Source: Candidatus Cloacimonetes bacterium 4572_55
GTDB taxonomy: Bacteria; 4572-55
Assembly: GCA_002084765.1 (NCBI GenBank)
Contig: NBMB01000004.1
Location: forward strand, 1 to 64,000
Direction of reading: 5' to 3'
DNA: 64,000 nt
In this document: one piece after another, positions 8,144-17,404 of the stretch
How the letters are laid out: every line of letters begins with the position of its first letter
Position numbering within the stretch: position 1 is the stretch's first letter
Position numbers and translations under genes: made by a program
Notes under the pieces: model-generated
Seen by the model: only the letters and a program-made list of their open reading frames with translations
Databases searched by the model: none
What the model was told of the DNA's origin: nothing

Positions 8144-9985
8144 TCAATATTTCCTGATGAACAAATCCGGCGACAGACGCCTCGCTTTTTCCAAATGCCG
8201 TTTTCCTGCCTCTTCCTCTCCTGCCTCGATCTGTATCATTCCCAGACTATAATGGGCTTTCGCATTTTCGGGATTAATCTCCAATACGCGCTCATAATGC
8301 CTCCGAGCCGCGGGATAATCCCGAAAATAATCCGCATATAAATTTGCCAACTCCATCCGCGTCCGTTCATGATCGGGACGCAGTGCCGCGGCTTTTTTAA
8401 GATGAATCCGAGCGATTTCATAGCCATGAAGCGCGTTTGCCTGCAGTATCCCCATTGAAAAATGTGCGGAAAAGGAATTTGGATCGAGTTTTATCGCTTT
8501 TGACAAATGGTCTGCTGCCTTTTCATACTCTTTAAAAGGGCTGATCAGCTCTACGGACAGGCTGTGATGCGCCGCGAAAGAGTCCGGATTCAGCTTCAGC
8601 GTCTGTTCATAATATTGCCTCGCGGATTTATGGTCATGCAGATGAAAATGATAAAGGTCTGCCAGAAGGTGCGTTGTTTGTTCGTTTTTTGGATCAAGCT
8701 CAACAGCTTTTAACAAATGGCTCTCCGCCTCACGATAATCTCGACCAGATTTTATCAAAACATCGGCAAGCCCCACATGAAAACGGACGTCGTTTGGCGC
8801 GTAATTTATCGCCTGTCGATAATGGAACTCCGCTTGCTCATATTCGCGGCGTCGGGTCAATAAAAGAGCCAAACTGAGATGGGTTTCGATATGCGCCGGA
8901 TTGGCTTCCAACAACTGAAGATAATGCCTCTCTGCGCCGAGGGGATCGTCGAATTGTTGATCCAATAAGTTTGCCAGGTGATACTGAACAGCCGCGTTTG
9001 TCGGATCATCCACGGCTGTTTGTTGAAGATTCCTCTTCGACGCTTCATAATCCTGAGTGTGATTCTTCAAAAAAAGAGCGTAATACCGACGAAAAAACGT
9101 ATTGTCTGGATCGAGTTCTAAAGCCTTCTGGTAGTGATCCCGAGCCGCTTCGTAATCTTCACCCTGCCTCTCCAACAGTTGAGCCAGGTCGAAATGGAGA
9201 ACTGAGGGATCGGACGTAAGCTCAAGCCCCATTTGGAAATGGCTATAAGCCGCGTCGTAATCCTGTAACCGCTCGTCCAACAAAATCGCCAGATTTCTGT
9301 GCGACTCAGCACTGTTCGGATCGTGGATAAGCGCGGTCTCATAATGGGTTCGAGCCGCGGTATAATCTCCCTGCCGCTCAAGCAGCAACGCCAGATTATG
9401 ACTCGCGGCAGTCAAATTTGGCTCTAAACGTAACGCTCGCTCATAATAAACCCTTGCCAAAGCGTAGTTCTCGACTCCAAAGTGATAATAATTTGCCACA
9501 TTGCATTGGATCACGCTGTTATCTGGTTGCAGTTCCAACGCTTTTTGATAATGACGCCAGGCGTTTTCTTGATCATGGAAATATTCGTCAAACAGGACAG
9601 CGAGATTTTGGTGGGCCAGAACATTGTGGGGGTCCAGGCGAATTGCTTGCAGATAATGGAGCCGCGCCCGCTCATAATCCGGCTCGTACAGATGATAGAG
9701 CGTCGCAAGATCACAATGCGCCTCGGATTGGTTCGGATTCACACGTAGCGTCTCTTGATAATGCGCTTCCGCTGTCTCATAATTCTCTAACAGATCGTCG
9801 TAAACCAGTGCCAGGCTATAGTGTCGAGGAAGACTGGGATCGTAGGAATCACCGCCGTCAAGCCGGATGCAGACCGTCCGTAGCCGACTGTAATCCGTCC
9901 TCACCCGTATCTGTGGATTGCTTTCTGCCTGCGCGGTCATAGCGAATAGAATAAAAAAGAGAGATAATCGAGTAAATTTCAACAT
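8144..9985 (-). CDS. Secreted or periplasmic TPR-repeat protein
   Basis: A 613-residue protein made almost wholly of tetratricopeptide repeats (about 15), with the recurring pattern AxxHYxxALxLDPxN. TPR arrays are protein-binding superhelices. The mature part follows a signal peptide (MLKFTRLSLFFILFAMTAQA). I start at ATG 9985 with GGGG upstream. The open frame runs 30 codons further, but that extension is a translated dispersed repeat (ICVICVICG) and not real protein. The repeats are unusually regular and many contain a Tyr-rich DYExAxxHY motif, which suggests recent repeat expansion. The gene is transcribed divergently from the O-antigen ligase gene. The function is unknown, perhaps envelope assembly. 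Confidence 0.85.
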   Translation of the reverse strand: MLKFTRLSLFFILFAMTAQAESNPQIRVRTDYSRLRTVCIRLDGGDSYDPSLPRHYSLALVYDDLLENYETAEAHYQETLRVNPNQSEAHCDLATLYHLYEPDYERARLHYLQAIRLDPHNVLAHQNLAVLFDEYFHDQENAWRHYQKALELQPDNSVIQCNVANYYHFGVENYALARVYYERALRLEPNLTAASHNLALLLERQGDYTAARTHYETALIHDPNSAESHRNLAILLDERLQDYDAAYSHFQMGLELTSDPSVLHFDLAQLLERQGEDYEAARDHYQKALELDPDNTFFRRYYALFLKNHTQDYEASKRNLQQTAVDDPTNAAVQYHLANLLDQQFDDPLGAERHYLQLLEANPAHIETHLSLALLLTRRREYEQAEFHYRQAINYAPNDVRFHVGLADVLIKSGRDYREAESHLLKAVELDPKNEQTTHLLADLYHFHLHDHKSARQYYEQTLKLNPDSFAAHHSLSVELISPFKEYEKAADHLSKAIKLDPNSFSAHFSMGILQANALHGYEIARIHLKKAAALRPDHERTRMELANLYADYFRDYPAARRHYERVLEINPENAKAHYSLGMIQIEAGEEEAGKRHLEKARRLSPDLFIRKY

Positions 9986-10012
9986 GTTTGCCCCTATTAC
10001 GCTTCCGTAATA

Positions 10013-10126
10013 GCCTGAATTATTCGCCACCACGGAACTCGATCCGCAGATTACGCAGATTACGCAGATTATCACAGATTAAGAATTGATAATTAAAGAA
10101 TTATATCTTTTTTGCTAGATTTTTCA
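10013..10126 (-). repeat. Dispersed repeat copy R2
   Basis: Inverted copy of the repeat at 1-105. It reads GCCTGAATTATTCGCCACCA, then CGCAGATTA units, then an A/T arm that ends at CTTTTTTGC. It has one more 9-bp unit than R1 and R3. It lies between the divergent TPR and ligase genes, so promoters for both must be near or within it. Confidence 0.85.
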
Positions 10127-10255
10127 GGAAAACTGAGCTTTTGCGCGCATGTCACTATAGATAGATTTTTGCAATCTCGGTTGCTTTTTCCTCTTTTGGC
10201 TATAATATACAGAGCGAGATTCTTTTTTCAACAAAATTAGACAAGGAGTTTGACA

Positions 10256-12145
10256 TTGAATCGATACGGCTCTAACGTCCTGATTATCGGAATGGGTGCG
10301 CTCCTTCCATTTTTTTATATCCGCGGTGCAATGGATCCGTTGACCTTGCCAAGAATTTTGATATTAAGCGGGATGTTATTGATCCTCAGCCTGGATTTTT
10401 CCTCTATAAAAAATAAAGGGCAACAAGACGAAACCTGGGCAATGACAGCGGCTTTTATGTTCTATATCGGTTGGAGTGCTCTCTCTATCGGAGGCGCGCT
10501 CAATCGGTCGGAAGCCTGTTTTGAATTGTTAAAAATAGCACTACAATGTTTCTTTTTTTTCAAAATTCGGCACTATTTTCATATTTTTAATAATGGGGTC
10601 AATAATAGAGATAAATTGGCAAAGGTCTGGACCCTTACCGCCTTGTCGCTCGCGATCGTCTCGATCTGCCAATATTATCGGATCGGATTCGATTTTATTC
10701 CTGGCGAGCGTTTCTTCCTGCCATACGCGACCATGGGCAACCGCAATATGCTCGCTCAATCTCTACTTTTTCTTCTACCTTTTGCGATGTACCCGCTTTT
10801 CTCCACAAGCGGGATTTGGCAGTGGATCAGTCGAGCCGGATTTACGCTCTCCCTTTTTGTCATAATCATCGCACGCTCCCGAGCTGTCTGGCTGGCTTTG
10901 ATCATCGCCGCGATTGTTTCAATCCTGAGCGACCGATCCTCCATGTCTCCAAAAATTCAGCGCAAACTGAGTCTGCCGATCCAAATCGGACTTATGGCAG
11001 GAATCGCAATCGTCATTGCCTGCTCGGTTCCATCCCCCGACGATCCCGTTGGTCTAAAAGATCGAGCCGTCTCTCTCACGGACGTCGCCGAGGGTTCTGG
11101 GAAAGAGCGATTGATCCTCTGGCAAAAAACTTTGCAGATGATATTCGATCATCCTCTCTTCGGGGTTGGACTTGGCAATTGGAAAATTTTTATCCCAAGT
11201 TACGGAACCCAAGGTGTGCGCTCCGAATTCGGTCAAGTGCATTTCCAAAGACCGCACAATGACTTCCTCTGGGTAGCCGCAGAGACTGGTATCATCGGAT
11301 TCATTGCTTATATATCTCTTTTCATTGTCGCTTTTTTTCATCTATTTAAGGCTCTCAGTTCCAATCCCGATCCCGACATGAGGACATGGGCGCGTCTCAT
11401 CGCGTTTGGTCTGGTCGGATACACAGTCGTCTCCCTTTTCAGCTTTCCTCGAGAGAGAATTTTTCATTCTATTTACTTTGCCACACTGATCTCCTTTTTT
11501 CCCGGAGATAAAAGGGATAAAAGGGAACCCCCGCGCTGCTCTCGCACAGCACGCATTCTCGAACGCGGCATCGCGTTCATGGTTCCAACCGTCGCAATCA
11601 TCGGAATATGGATAGGAGTCAGTCGGCTGCATTCAGAGATGTTCGTCAAGCGGGCACTTGCTGCTCGAGATCAAAATAACTCAAAGAAGGTAATCAAATA
11701 TATTGACCTTTCTCAATCTTTTTTATATACTTTAGACTCGACCGCCGCACCCCCAGTTTGGTATCGAGGCATGGCGCATTTTGCCGAAAGGGATATACGG
11801 TCTGCTCTTGCCGATTTTCAGAGCGCGTACCGAAGCCATCCCTATCACATACATGTCTTGAATAACCTTGCCGCGTGTGAACATCTCTCAGGCAACAGCG
11901 AACGAGCGATTGATTATTATCGAAAAGCATTGCTCGTTTCCCCTGAATTTGAAGAGACGTTGATCAATCTCGCGGCGGTTTATTACAGTCTGAAAAAATA
12001 TCCACAAGCCGCTGAGGTCATTGGTCGATGCGACCCAAACAGCGACAACCCAAAGGTCGAACAGTATCAAAGAGCAATTAACCGGATGTTACAAAATACC
12101 GATAATCTGGATAATTCACTGTCTCGACCACAGAGGAGGGAGTAG
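10256..12145 (+). CDS. O-antigen ligase/polymerase family membrane protein with TPRs
   Basis: A 629-residue inner-membrane protein of the Wzy_C/WaaL family, which polymerises or ligates surface polysaccharide on the periplasmic face. About ten hydrophobic segments lie in residues 1-460. The large periplasmic loop holds the family block GVGLGNW and HNDFLWVAAETGIIGF (near 310-350). After a last membrane segment (about 445-465) there is a TPR region (about 500-610, YRSHPYHIHVLNNLAACE, SPEFEETLINLAAVY). TTG 10256 has AAGGAG 7 nt upstream; another TTG at 10250 is too close to it. TATAAT at 10201 is a possible -10. No other polysaccharide genes are near, so substrate and role remain open. Confidence 0.85.
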   Translation: MNRYGSNVLIIGMGALLPFFYIRGAMDPLTLPRILILSGMLLILSLDFSSIKNKGQQDETWAMTAAFMFYIGWSALSIGGALNRSEACFELLKIALQCFFFFKIRHYFHIFNNGVNNRDKLAKVWTLTALSLAIVSICQYYRIGFDFIPGERFFLPYATMGNRNMLAQSLLFLLPFAMYPLFSTSGIWQWISRAGFTLSLFVIIIARSRAVWLALIIAAIVSILSDRSSMSPKIQRKLSLPIQIGLMAGIAIVIACSVPSPDDPVGLKDRAVSLTDVAEGSGKERLILWQKTLQMIFDHPLFGVGLGNWKIFIPSYGTQGVRSEFGQVHFQRPHNDFLWVAAETGIIGFIAYISLFIVAFFHLFKALSSNPDPDMRTWARLIAFGLVGYTVVSLFSFPRERIFHSIYFATLISFFPGDKRDKREPPRCSRTARILERGIAFMVPTVAIIGIWIGVSRLHSEMFVKRALAARDQNNSKKVIKYIDLSQSFLYTLDSTAAPPVWYRGMAHFAERDIRSALADFQSAYRSHPYHIHVLNNLAACEHLSGNSERAIDYYRKALLVSPEFEETLINLAAVYYSLKKYPQAAEVIGRCDPNSDNPKVEQYQRAINRMLQNTDNLDNSLSRPQRRE

Positions 12146-12195
12146 CCAAAATATTTTATTGTGATTTTCGTAACGATGAATAATTTAGGAGAGAT

Positions 12196-12223
12196 AATTT
12201 GCGCGCCGGTGCTGGCGCAAATT
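12196..12223. other. Perfect 9-bp hairpin before the Calx-beta gene
   Basis: AATTTGCGC (12196-12204) pairs with GCGCAAATT (12215-12223) around a 10-nt loop. It has no T tail. It lies 50 bp after the ligase gene and 88 bp before the next start. Confidence 0.5.
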
Positions 12224-12311
12224 TCGGTAAGTAAATTCCCCCCCCAAGTCCCTTACTTATACAAGTTTTGATAAGTAATTTTTGTTAATTCTATACTTAA
12301 GGAGTATTCCA

Positions 12312-15300
12312 ATGAGACAAATTCTCATAATTTTCGTAATTATTTTACTGGTTCCGGCAATCGCGGGAGCGCAGGAATTGGTTGATGCAATCCCGGACCA
12401 CGGCGAGCAAGGAGATATAGACCTGGAGGTGACGGTCACTGGCTTTGGCACGGATTTTGGACAAGGCACCAGCATCAATGTCACAGCTATGTTTCTGGAA
12501 AATGAGGGTCAACAGATCAACGCGGACTCGCTTCAAGCGACCCTGCCCAGCGTATTGACCGGACAATTTGATCTGCCCGCAACCGCGGCAATCGCTCTGT
12601 GGGATGTGAAAGTCGTCACGAACAACAACGGCACTCTCACTTTAACCGATGGCTTTTCGATCAATCCCGCCGCGCCGTCTGACCTGACCGCTGTGGTCGA
12701 TTCGGACGTCAGAATCGATCTGGGATGGACAAATAATGCATCGGGTCATCAAGGATTTCGGATCGAGCGCAAGGAAAACAACGGACAAGACCTATTTGAG
12801 CAGATAGGAACGGTCGGGTCTGACGCGGTCGCGTATGAAGATACCGGATTGACGCCTAACACCTCGTATTGCTATCAGATTCGAGCCTACAAGCCTGGGT
12901 TCAATTCCAGCTATTCGGGTGAGGCGTGCGAATCCACCCTTGCCGCGACTCCGGTGGTATCTATCGCTGATGCAGAATGGAATGAAACCGATACAGGCAG
13001 CTCGACTCTCCAATTTACCGTGACCTTGTCAGTCGCCTCGGAGCAGACCGTGACTATGCATTATCACACCGAGGATGGCACGGCTCAAGCTGGATTGGAT
13101 TATCTGGGAGTTTCCGACGCAGTTCTGACCTTCACGCCCGGAGGAACGACTGAGGAAACAATCGGTATCGTCCTATACGGGGATGAGCTTGACGAGCAAA
13201 ATGAAACTTTTCTTCTGATCTTGACCGATCCAGTCAATGCAGAAATTGGGGATGGACAAGCCCAGTGCGTGATTATTGACAACGATTCGCCACCCACCGC
13301 GACAATCGCGGACGCGGCTGCGACAGAGGGATCAAACGTCCTGTTTACCGTGACGTTATCCGAGATAAGCAGCCTGATCGTGACCCTGGAGTATGAGACC
13401 CAGGATCAGAGCGCAACAGCCGGATCCGACTATACGTCCATTGCCCAGTCTACGATGACGTTTCAACCCGGAGACACGGAAAAGACGATCTCCGTCGCCA
13501 CTATCAACGACCTGCTTGACGAAGATAATGAAACTTTTTTTATCAATCTGAGTGCTCCGGTCAATGCCACAATCCCGGATAATCAGGCGCAGGGACAGAT
13601 CAATGATAACGACGATCCGCCGGAAGTCTCTATCGACGACGTGATTGTGCAAGAGAACGCGTTGACCGCTGATTTTGAGCTGTCGTTATCAACGGCTTCT
13701 GGTCGGTCTGTAAGTGTCGATTATGAGCTGGTCCAGGGCACAGCGACAGAAGACGATGACTACACTCCGCCGGAGACTCAAACCCTTGTTTTTCAGCCAG
13801 GAGAAACCAGTGGCACGCTCTCGATCCCGGTGATAGACGATCTGCTTGACGAGGATGACGAGACCTTTTTTGTCGATCTGAGCGACCCGGTCAACGTCAC
13901 AATCTCGGACAATCAGGGGCAATGCGAAATTATCGACAATGACGCCATGCCCACCTTTTCGATTGAAGACGCGCAAGTCATCGAGAACGATGTCGGTTCG
14001 ATTCAGATCAACGTGACAGCTTCCTTGTCCGCAGCAAGTGGACGGAGCGTGTCGGTGAATTATGCGACCGCGGACGTGTCGGCTGAAGGCGGAAACGATT
14101 ATGAGATCATCCCTGAATCCACACTGGAATTTTCTGAGGGCCAGACAACGGGCAACGTGGCAGTCACAATTTTCAGCGACCAAATCGACGAAGATGACGA
14201 GACTTTTTCTCTGAACTTGACCAATCCGATCAATGCCCTCCCCAATGATATGCAGAGTGAAATCCGTATCATCGACAACGATCCCACGCCCACCCTCTCG
14301 ATCGAGGACGTGCAAATAAACGAGGGCGATACGGACGCGGTTCAGATCGACGTGACTCTCTCTTTGTCCGCGGCAAGTGGACGATCCATCTCGGTGAATT
14401 ATGCGACTGCGGACGGGTCGGCTACCGGTGGGATCGATTATGAGACCATCTCTGAATCCACCATGGAATTTACCGCGGGTCAGAGAACGCGCGACGTGAC
14501 GCTCGCCATTTACAGCGACTTGCTTGATGAAGACGACGAGAACTTCTTTCTGAACTTGACCGATCCGGTCAATGTCCTGCTTGATGATACGCAAAGCGAG
14601 ATCCTTATTATCGATAATGACTCATCGCCCGCCGCGACAATCGCGGACGTGGGCGTGACAGAGGGATCAAACGTCCTTTTTACCGTCTCGTTGTCCGGGA
14701 CAAGCAATCAGGTCGTGACCCTGGAGTATGAGACCCAGGACCAGAGCGCGACAGCCGGATCCGACTATACGTCTATTGCCCAGTCCACGCTGACGTTTCA
14801 ACCTGGGGAAACTGAGAAAACGATTCTTGTCGCCACTATCGACGACCTGCTTGACGAAGATAGCGAGACTTTTTTTGTCAATCTGAGCACTCCGGTCAAC
14901 GCCACAATATCGGATAATCAGGCGCAAGGACAGATCGATGATAACGACGACCCGCCGGAAGTCTCTATCGACGACATTACTGTGCAGGAAGGAGACGCGG
15001 CCGCATCGACCGCTGAGTTTGAGCTGTCGTTATCAGCGGCTTCTGGCCTCTCCATAAGTATTGATTATGAGCTGGTTCCAGGCACAGCGACTGAAGGTGA
15101 CGATTACACTCCGCCGGAGACTCAGACCCTTGTTTTTCAGCCAGGAGAAACCAGTGGCACGCTTTCGGTTTTGGTGATAGACGACCTGCTTGACGAGGAT
15201 GACGAGACCTTTTTTGTCAATCTGAGCGACCCGGTCAACGTCACAATCTCGGACAACCAGGGGCAAGGCGAAATTATCGACAACGATCCCACGCCCACCC

Positions 15301-16160
15301 TCTCAATTGAGGACGCGCAAGTCAATGAGGGTGACGATAGTTCGACTCAAATCGACTTGATCGTCTCCTTGTCCGCGGCGAGTGGACGAACCGTTTCGAT
15401 GGATTATGAGACAGCGGATGTGTCGGCTACTGGTGGGAGTGATTACAAGAGTGTCCCGGAAGCGGTCCTGGAGTTTGCCCAAGGTCAGACTGAGGATTCG
15501 ATACGGGTGACGATCTACAGCGACTTGCTTGATGAAGACGATGAGACCTTCCTTGTGAACTTGAGCAATCTAATCAATGTCCAAGCTGGCGATACGCAAA
15601 GTGAAATCCGTATTATCGACAACGATCCGACGCCTGATCTCTTGATTGAAGATGTGCAAGTCAATGAGGGCGATGTGGGCTCGGTTCTGATTGATGTGAC
15701 CGTCTCCCTGTCAGCCGCGAGTGGGCGAACCGTGTCAGTGAATTATGCGACCGAGGACGGATCGGCTGAAGCCGGGAACGACTATGAGACCATCTCTGAA
15801 TCCACCCTGGAATTCGCCGAAGGTCAGAGTGCTCGCGTGGTGACGGTCACGATTTACAGCGACGTGCTTGATGAAGACGACGAGACCTTCTTTCTGAATT
15901 TTACCAATCCGGTCAATGCCCTGCTTGATGATATGCAAATCGATATCCAGATTATCGACGACGACAATATCCTATACGGCGACATTGATCAAAACGGGAT
16001 TATCGAACTCGAAGACGTCGAGATCGCACTTGATGAAATATTGACGTTTGGCGAGCAACTAAGCGGTGCGGCTTTCCTTGCGGCTGATATTGACGGAGAC
16101 CTTGAGATCACTGCGGTTGATCTTATTCTTCTGATAAATCTGCTGCCTGACAGCCGTTAG
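12312..16160 (+). CDS. Secreted Calx-beta protein with C-terminal dockerin
   Basis: A 1282-residue exported protein. A signal peptide ends near AIAGA. Then come an Ig/IPT-like domain (about 20-115), a fibronectin type III domain (about 118-210, SDLTAVVDSDVRIDLGW) and nine Calx-beta domains. Each of these has the DLLDEDDETFFVNLSDPVN block and ends in IIDND, an acidic calcium-binding pattern. The C terminus (about 1225-1282) is a dockerin: two EF-hand-like loops, DIDQNGIIELED and DIDGDLEITAVD, which normally bind cohesin. ATG 12312 has GGAG 7 nt upstream. Domains 2-5 are duplicated as 6-9 (see findings). It is likely a calcium-stiffened surface or adhesion fibre; no cohesin gene is in the window. 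Confidence 0.9.
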   Translation: MRQILIIFVIILLVPAIAGAQELVDAIPDHGEQGDIDLEVTVTGFGTDFGQGTSINVTAMFLENEGQQINADSLQATLPSVLTGQFDLPATAAIALWDVKVVTNNNGTLTLTDGFSINPAAPSDLTAVVDSDVRIDLGWTNNASGHQGFRIERKENNGQDLFEQIGTVGSDAVAYEDTGLTPNTSYCYQIRAYKPGFNSSYSGEACESTLAATPVVSIADAEWNETDTGSSTLQFTVTLSVASEQTVTMHYHTEDGTAQAGLDYLGVSDAVLTFTPGGTTEETIGIVLYGDELDEQNETFLLILTDPVNAEIGDGQAQCVIIDNDSPPTATIADAAATEGSNVLFTVTLSEISSLIVTLEYETQDQSATAGSDYTSIAQSTMTFQPGDTEKTISVATINDLLDEDNETFFINLSAPVNATIPDNQAQGQINDNDDPPEVSIDDVIVQENALTADFELSLSTASGRSVSVDYELVQGTATEDDDYTPPETQTLVFQPGETSGTLSIPVIDDLLDEDDETFFVDLSDPVNVTISDNQGQCEIIDNDAMPTFSIEDAQVIENDVGSIQINVTASLSAASGRSVSVNYATADVSAEGGNDYEIIPESTLEFSEGQTTGNVAVTIFSDQIDEDDETFSLNLTNPINALPNDMQSEIRIIDNDPTPTLSIEDVQINEGDTDAVQIDVTLSLSAASGRSISVNYATADGSATGGIDYETISESTMEFTAGQRTRDVTLAIYSDLLDEDDENFFLNLTDPVNVLLDDTQSEILIIDNDSSPAATIADVGVTEGSNVLFTVSLSGTSNQVVTLEYETQDQSATAGSDYTSIAQSTLTFQPGETEKTILVATIDDLLDEDSETFFVNLSTPVNATISDNQAQGQIDDNDDPPEVSIDDITVQEGDAAASTAEFELSLSAASGLSISIDYELVPGTATEGDDYTPPETQTLVFQPGETSGTLSVLVIDDLLDEDDETFFVNLSDPVNVTISDNQGQGEIIDNDPTPTLSIEDAQVNEGDDSSTQIDLIVSLSAASGRTVSMDYETADVSATGGSDYKSVPEAVLEFAQGQTEDSIRVTIYSDLLDEDDETFLVNLSNLINVQAGDTQSEIRIIDNDPTPDLLIEDVQVNEGDVGSVLIDVTVSLSAASGRTVSVNYATEDGSAEAGNDYETISESTLEFAEGQSARVVTVTIYSDVLDEDDETFFLNFTNPVNALLDDMQIDIQIIDDDNILYGDIDQNGIIELEDVEIALDEILTFGEQLSGAAFLAADIDGDLEITAVDLILLINLLPDSR
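13291..15960 (+). repeat. Duplicated four-domain block within the Calx-beta gene
   Basis: The block that starts near 13291 (domains 2-5) is repeated near 14626 (domains 6-9), offset by 1335 bp, or 445 codons. Matching landmarks are GAGGGATCAAACGTCCT at 13326 and 14661 and near-identical DNA around them. Within each block the order of domain types is A, B, C, C. Confidence 0.85.
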
Positions 16161-16182
16161 CGCGCTGACTTGTCATATCAAA

Positions 16183-16236
16183 AGTGGAGCCGTGAGCAAC
16201 GTTTTGGCGATAATTTATGTCGCTCTCGGCTCCACT
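16183..16236. terminator. Hairpin between convergent genes
   Basis: AGTGGAGCCG (16183-16192) pairs with CGGCTCCACT (16227-16236), with a further GAGC/GCTC pair inside. It lies between the ends of the Calx-beta gene and the NifX-like gene and may serve both as a terminator, although the T tails are poor. Confidence 0.55.
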
Positions 16237-16242
16237 CAGCGT

Positions 16243-16620
16243 CTAATCGCCGCATCCATGACCATGACCGCCGCCACATGCATTCTGCGATGTAAGCTCA
16301 AGTAACTTCTCTTTCTTCAACGCGTTCACATTATTCTGCGCAGTCCCTTTTACAGACTGATACACCTTGATTCCCATAGCGTTAAGCCCCTGGATTGCTC
16401 TTTTCCCTATACCGCCCACAACCACAACATCAACGGAGTCGTCGCCTAAAGCGTGTATCGGATGACACGTCCCATGTGCATGGGTTCGGTCGTCATTCAA
16501 TACAGATATTGTTTCGTTTTTTTCGGTATCATGGATAATGAAGCATGGAGCAGAACCAAAATGCCCGTATGCAACGCTGTTGATACCTTTGTCTTCTTGA
16601 GTCGGGATACATATTTTCAT
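16243..16620 (-). CDS. NifX/NifB-type iron-molybdenum cluster-binding domain protein
   Basis: A 125-residue protein of the dinitrogenase iron-molybdenum cofactor family, a ribonuclease-H-like fold that binds or carries metal clusters. Visible are the N-terminal MKICIPTQ, the conserved GHFGSAPCF loop and VVVVGGIGKRAIQGLNAMGIKVY, then a metal-binding tail CGGGHGHGCG. Such stand-alone proteins occur widely in anaerobes that do not fix nitrogen, so nitrogen fixation should not be concluded. ATG 16620 has GAGGAG upstream and overlaps the stop of the zinc-ribbon gene by four bases (ATGA). The pair is therefore an operon, the zinc ribbon first. Confidence 0.92.
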   Translation of the reverse strand: MKICIPTQEDKGINSVAYGHFGSAPCFIIHDTEKNETISVLNDDRTHAHGTCHPIHALGDDSVDVVVVGGIGKRAIQGLNAMGIKVYQSVKGTAQNNVNALKKEKLLELTSQNACGGGHGHGCGD

Positions 16621-16826
16621 TTCTCGGTCTCCTCTTTCTTTTTCATAATCAGGTCGTGATGATAAGAGTTCTCCCGTACCATTTTTTTCCCACAATTCGG
16701 ACATCTTTCATTCTGGCATGGGATTCCCTCTTCGTGCGCTTTTTTATAGTCGCATTTTGGGCAAATACAATTCCCCAAAGGACCCATTCTCATGCTCGTC
16801 GATTTATCAAAAGTTTTTTTCTCCAT
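16617..16826 (-). CDS. Small zinc-ribbon or rubredoxin-like protein
   Basis: A 69-residue protein with two CxxC pairs (CICPKCDYKKAHEEG, then CQNERCPNCGKKM), a zinc or iron ribbon. It is translated just before the NifX-like gene and overlaps its start by four bases. GGAGATGG lies about 7 nt before ATG 16826. Such small ribbons often travel with NifX-type cluster carriers in anaerobes, which suggests metal or cluster handling. The precise ligand cannot be told from the sequence. Confidence 0.8.
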   Translation of the reverse strand: MEKKTFDKSTSMRMGPLGNCICPKCDYKKAHEEGIPCQNERCPNCGKKMVRENSYHHDLIMKKKEETEK

Positions 16827-17067
16827 ATATTTACCATCTCCATTTTGGAATGTCAGCGGAAATTTAGGTGGAACAATACATCTAATATATGATTTTAACT
16901 CCTACATACAAGAGAAATTTTGCTATTTATTAAGGATTTTTTTAACCTGCTTCGTGTATTGCGTGAGAGATAAACAGCGTCTCTATGGGACGTGAATACA
17001 ATCTTCTAAATGAGCAAAAAAAAATAAGAATGTCGCCCAAATTTTCTCTAAAATATCAAATTTGTCA

Positions 17068-17095
17068 TTGACAAAAACAAAAAAATCGCTATCTT
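17068..17095 (+). promoter_or_regulatory. Promoter of the tandem serine tRNA genes
   Basis: TTGACA (17068-17073) and TATCTT (17090-17095), 16 bp apart. The predicted start near 17102 is only a few bases before the first tRNA. Confidence 0.75.
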
Positions 17096-17106
17096 AGAAA
17101 AGCTAT

Positions 17107-17193
17107 GGAGGTGTAGTCCTAATTGGTAAGGCAGCGGTCTTGAAAACCGCCGGGTTTGCGCCCTTGGGGGTTCGAGTCCCTCCACCTCCGCCA
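17107..17193 (+). tRNA. tRNA-Ser(UGA)
   Basis: Acceptor stem GGAGGTG pairs with CACCTCC, followed by encoded CCA. The anticodon stem GCGGT/ACCGC encloses loop CTTGAAA, with anticodon TGA, reading UCA and UCG. The long variable arm (GGG...CCC) is typical of class II serine tRNAs, and GTTCGAGTC forms the T loop. Length 87 nt with CCA. Confidence 0.96.
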
Positions 17194-17226
17194 GAATTAA
17201 TCTAAAAAAATGAAATAACGATATTC

Positions 17227-17318
<92 letters not shown>

Positions 17319-17320
17319 GA

Positions 17321-17356
17321 AAAAGGAATTGGTTCTTTGGACCAATTCCTTTTTTT
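17321..17356 (+). terminator. Intrinsic terminator of the tRNA operon
   Basis: A 13-bp stem (17321-17333 with 17341-17353) around a 7-nt loop, ending in a run of seven T. It lies directly after tRNA-Ser(GCU) and before gltX, which therefore needs its own promoter or readthrough. Confidence 0.9.
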
Positions 17357-17404
17357 ATGACCCGCCCAAATCTCAATCTCACTTCAGAAAGGAAAAGAAT
17401 TTAT

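Noticed and set aside
9986-10075. N-terminal extension of the TPR gene (ICVICVICG)
   Set aside because: It is the translation of dispersed repeat R2; the signal peptide and start begin at 9985.
13689-14594. 301-codon minus-strand frame opposite the Calx-beta gene
   Set aside because: It arises from the repetitive, codon-biased Calx-beta coding sequence on the other strand and has no protein-like features of its own.
16243-16620. Nitrogen-fixation gene
   Set aside because: NifX/NifB-type domains occur in many non-fixing anaerobes; no nif genes are adjacent.
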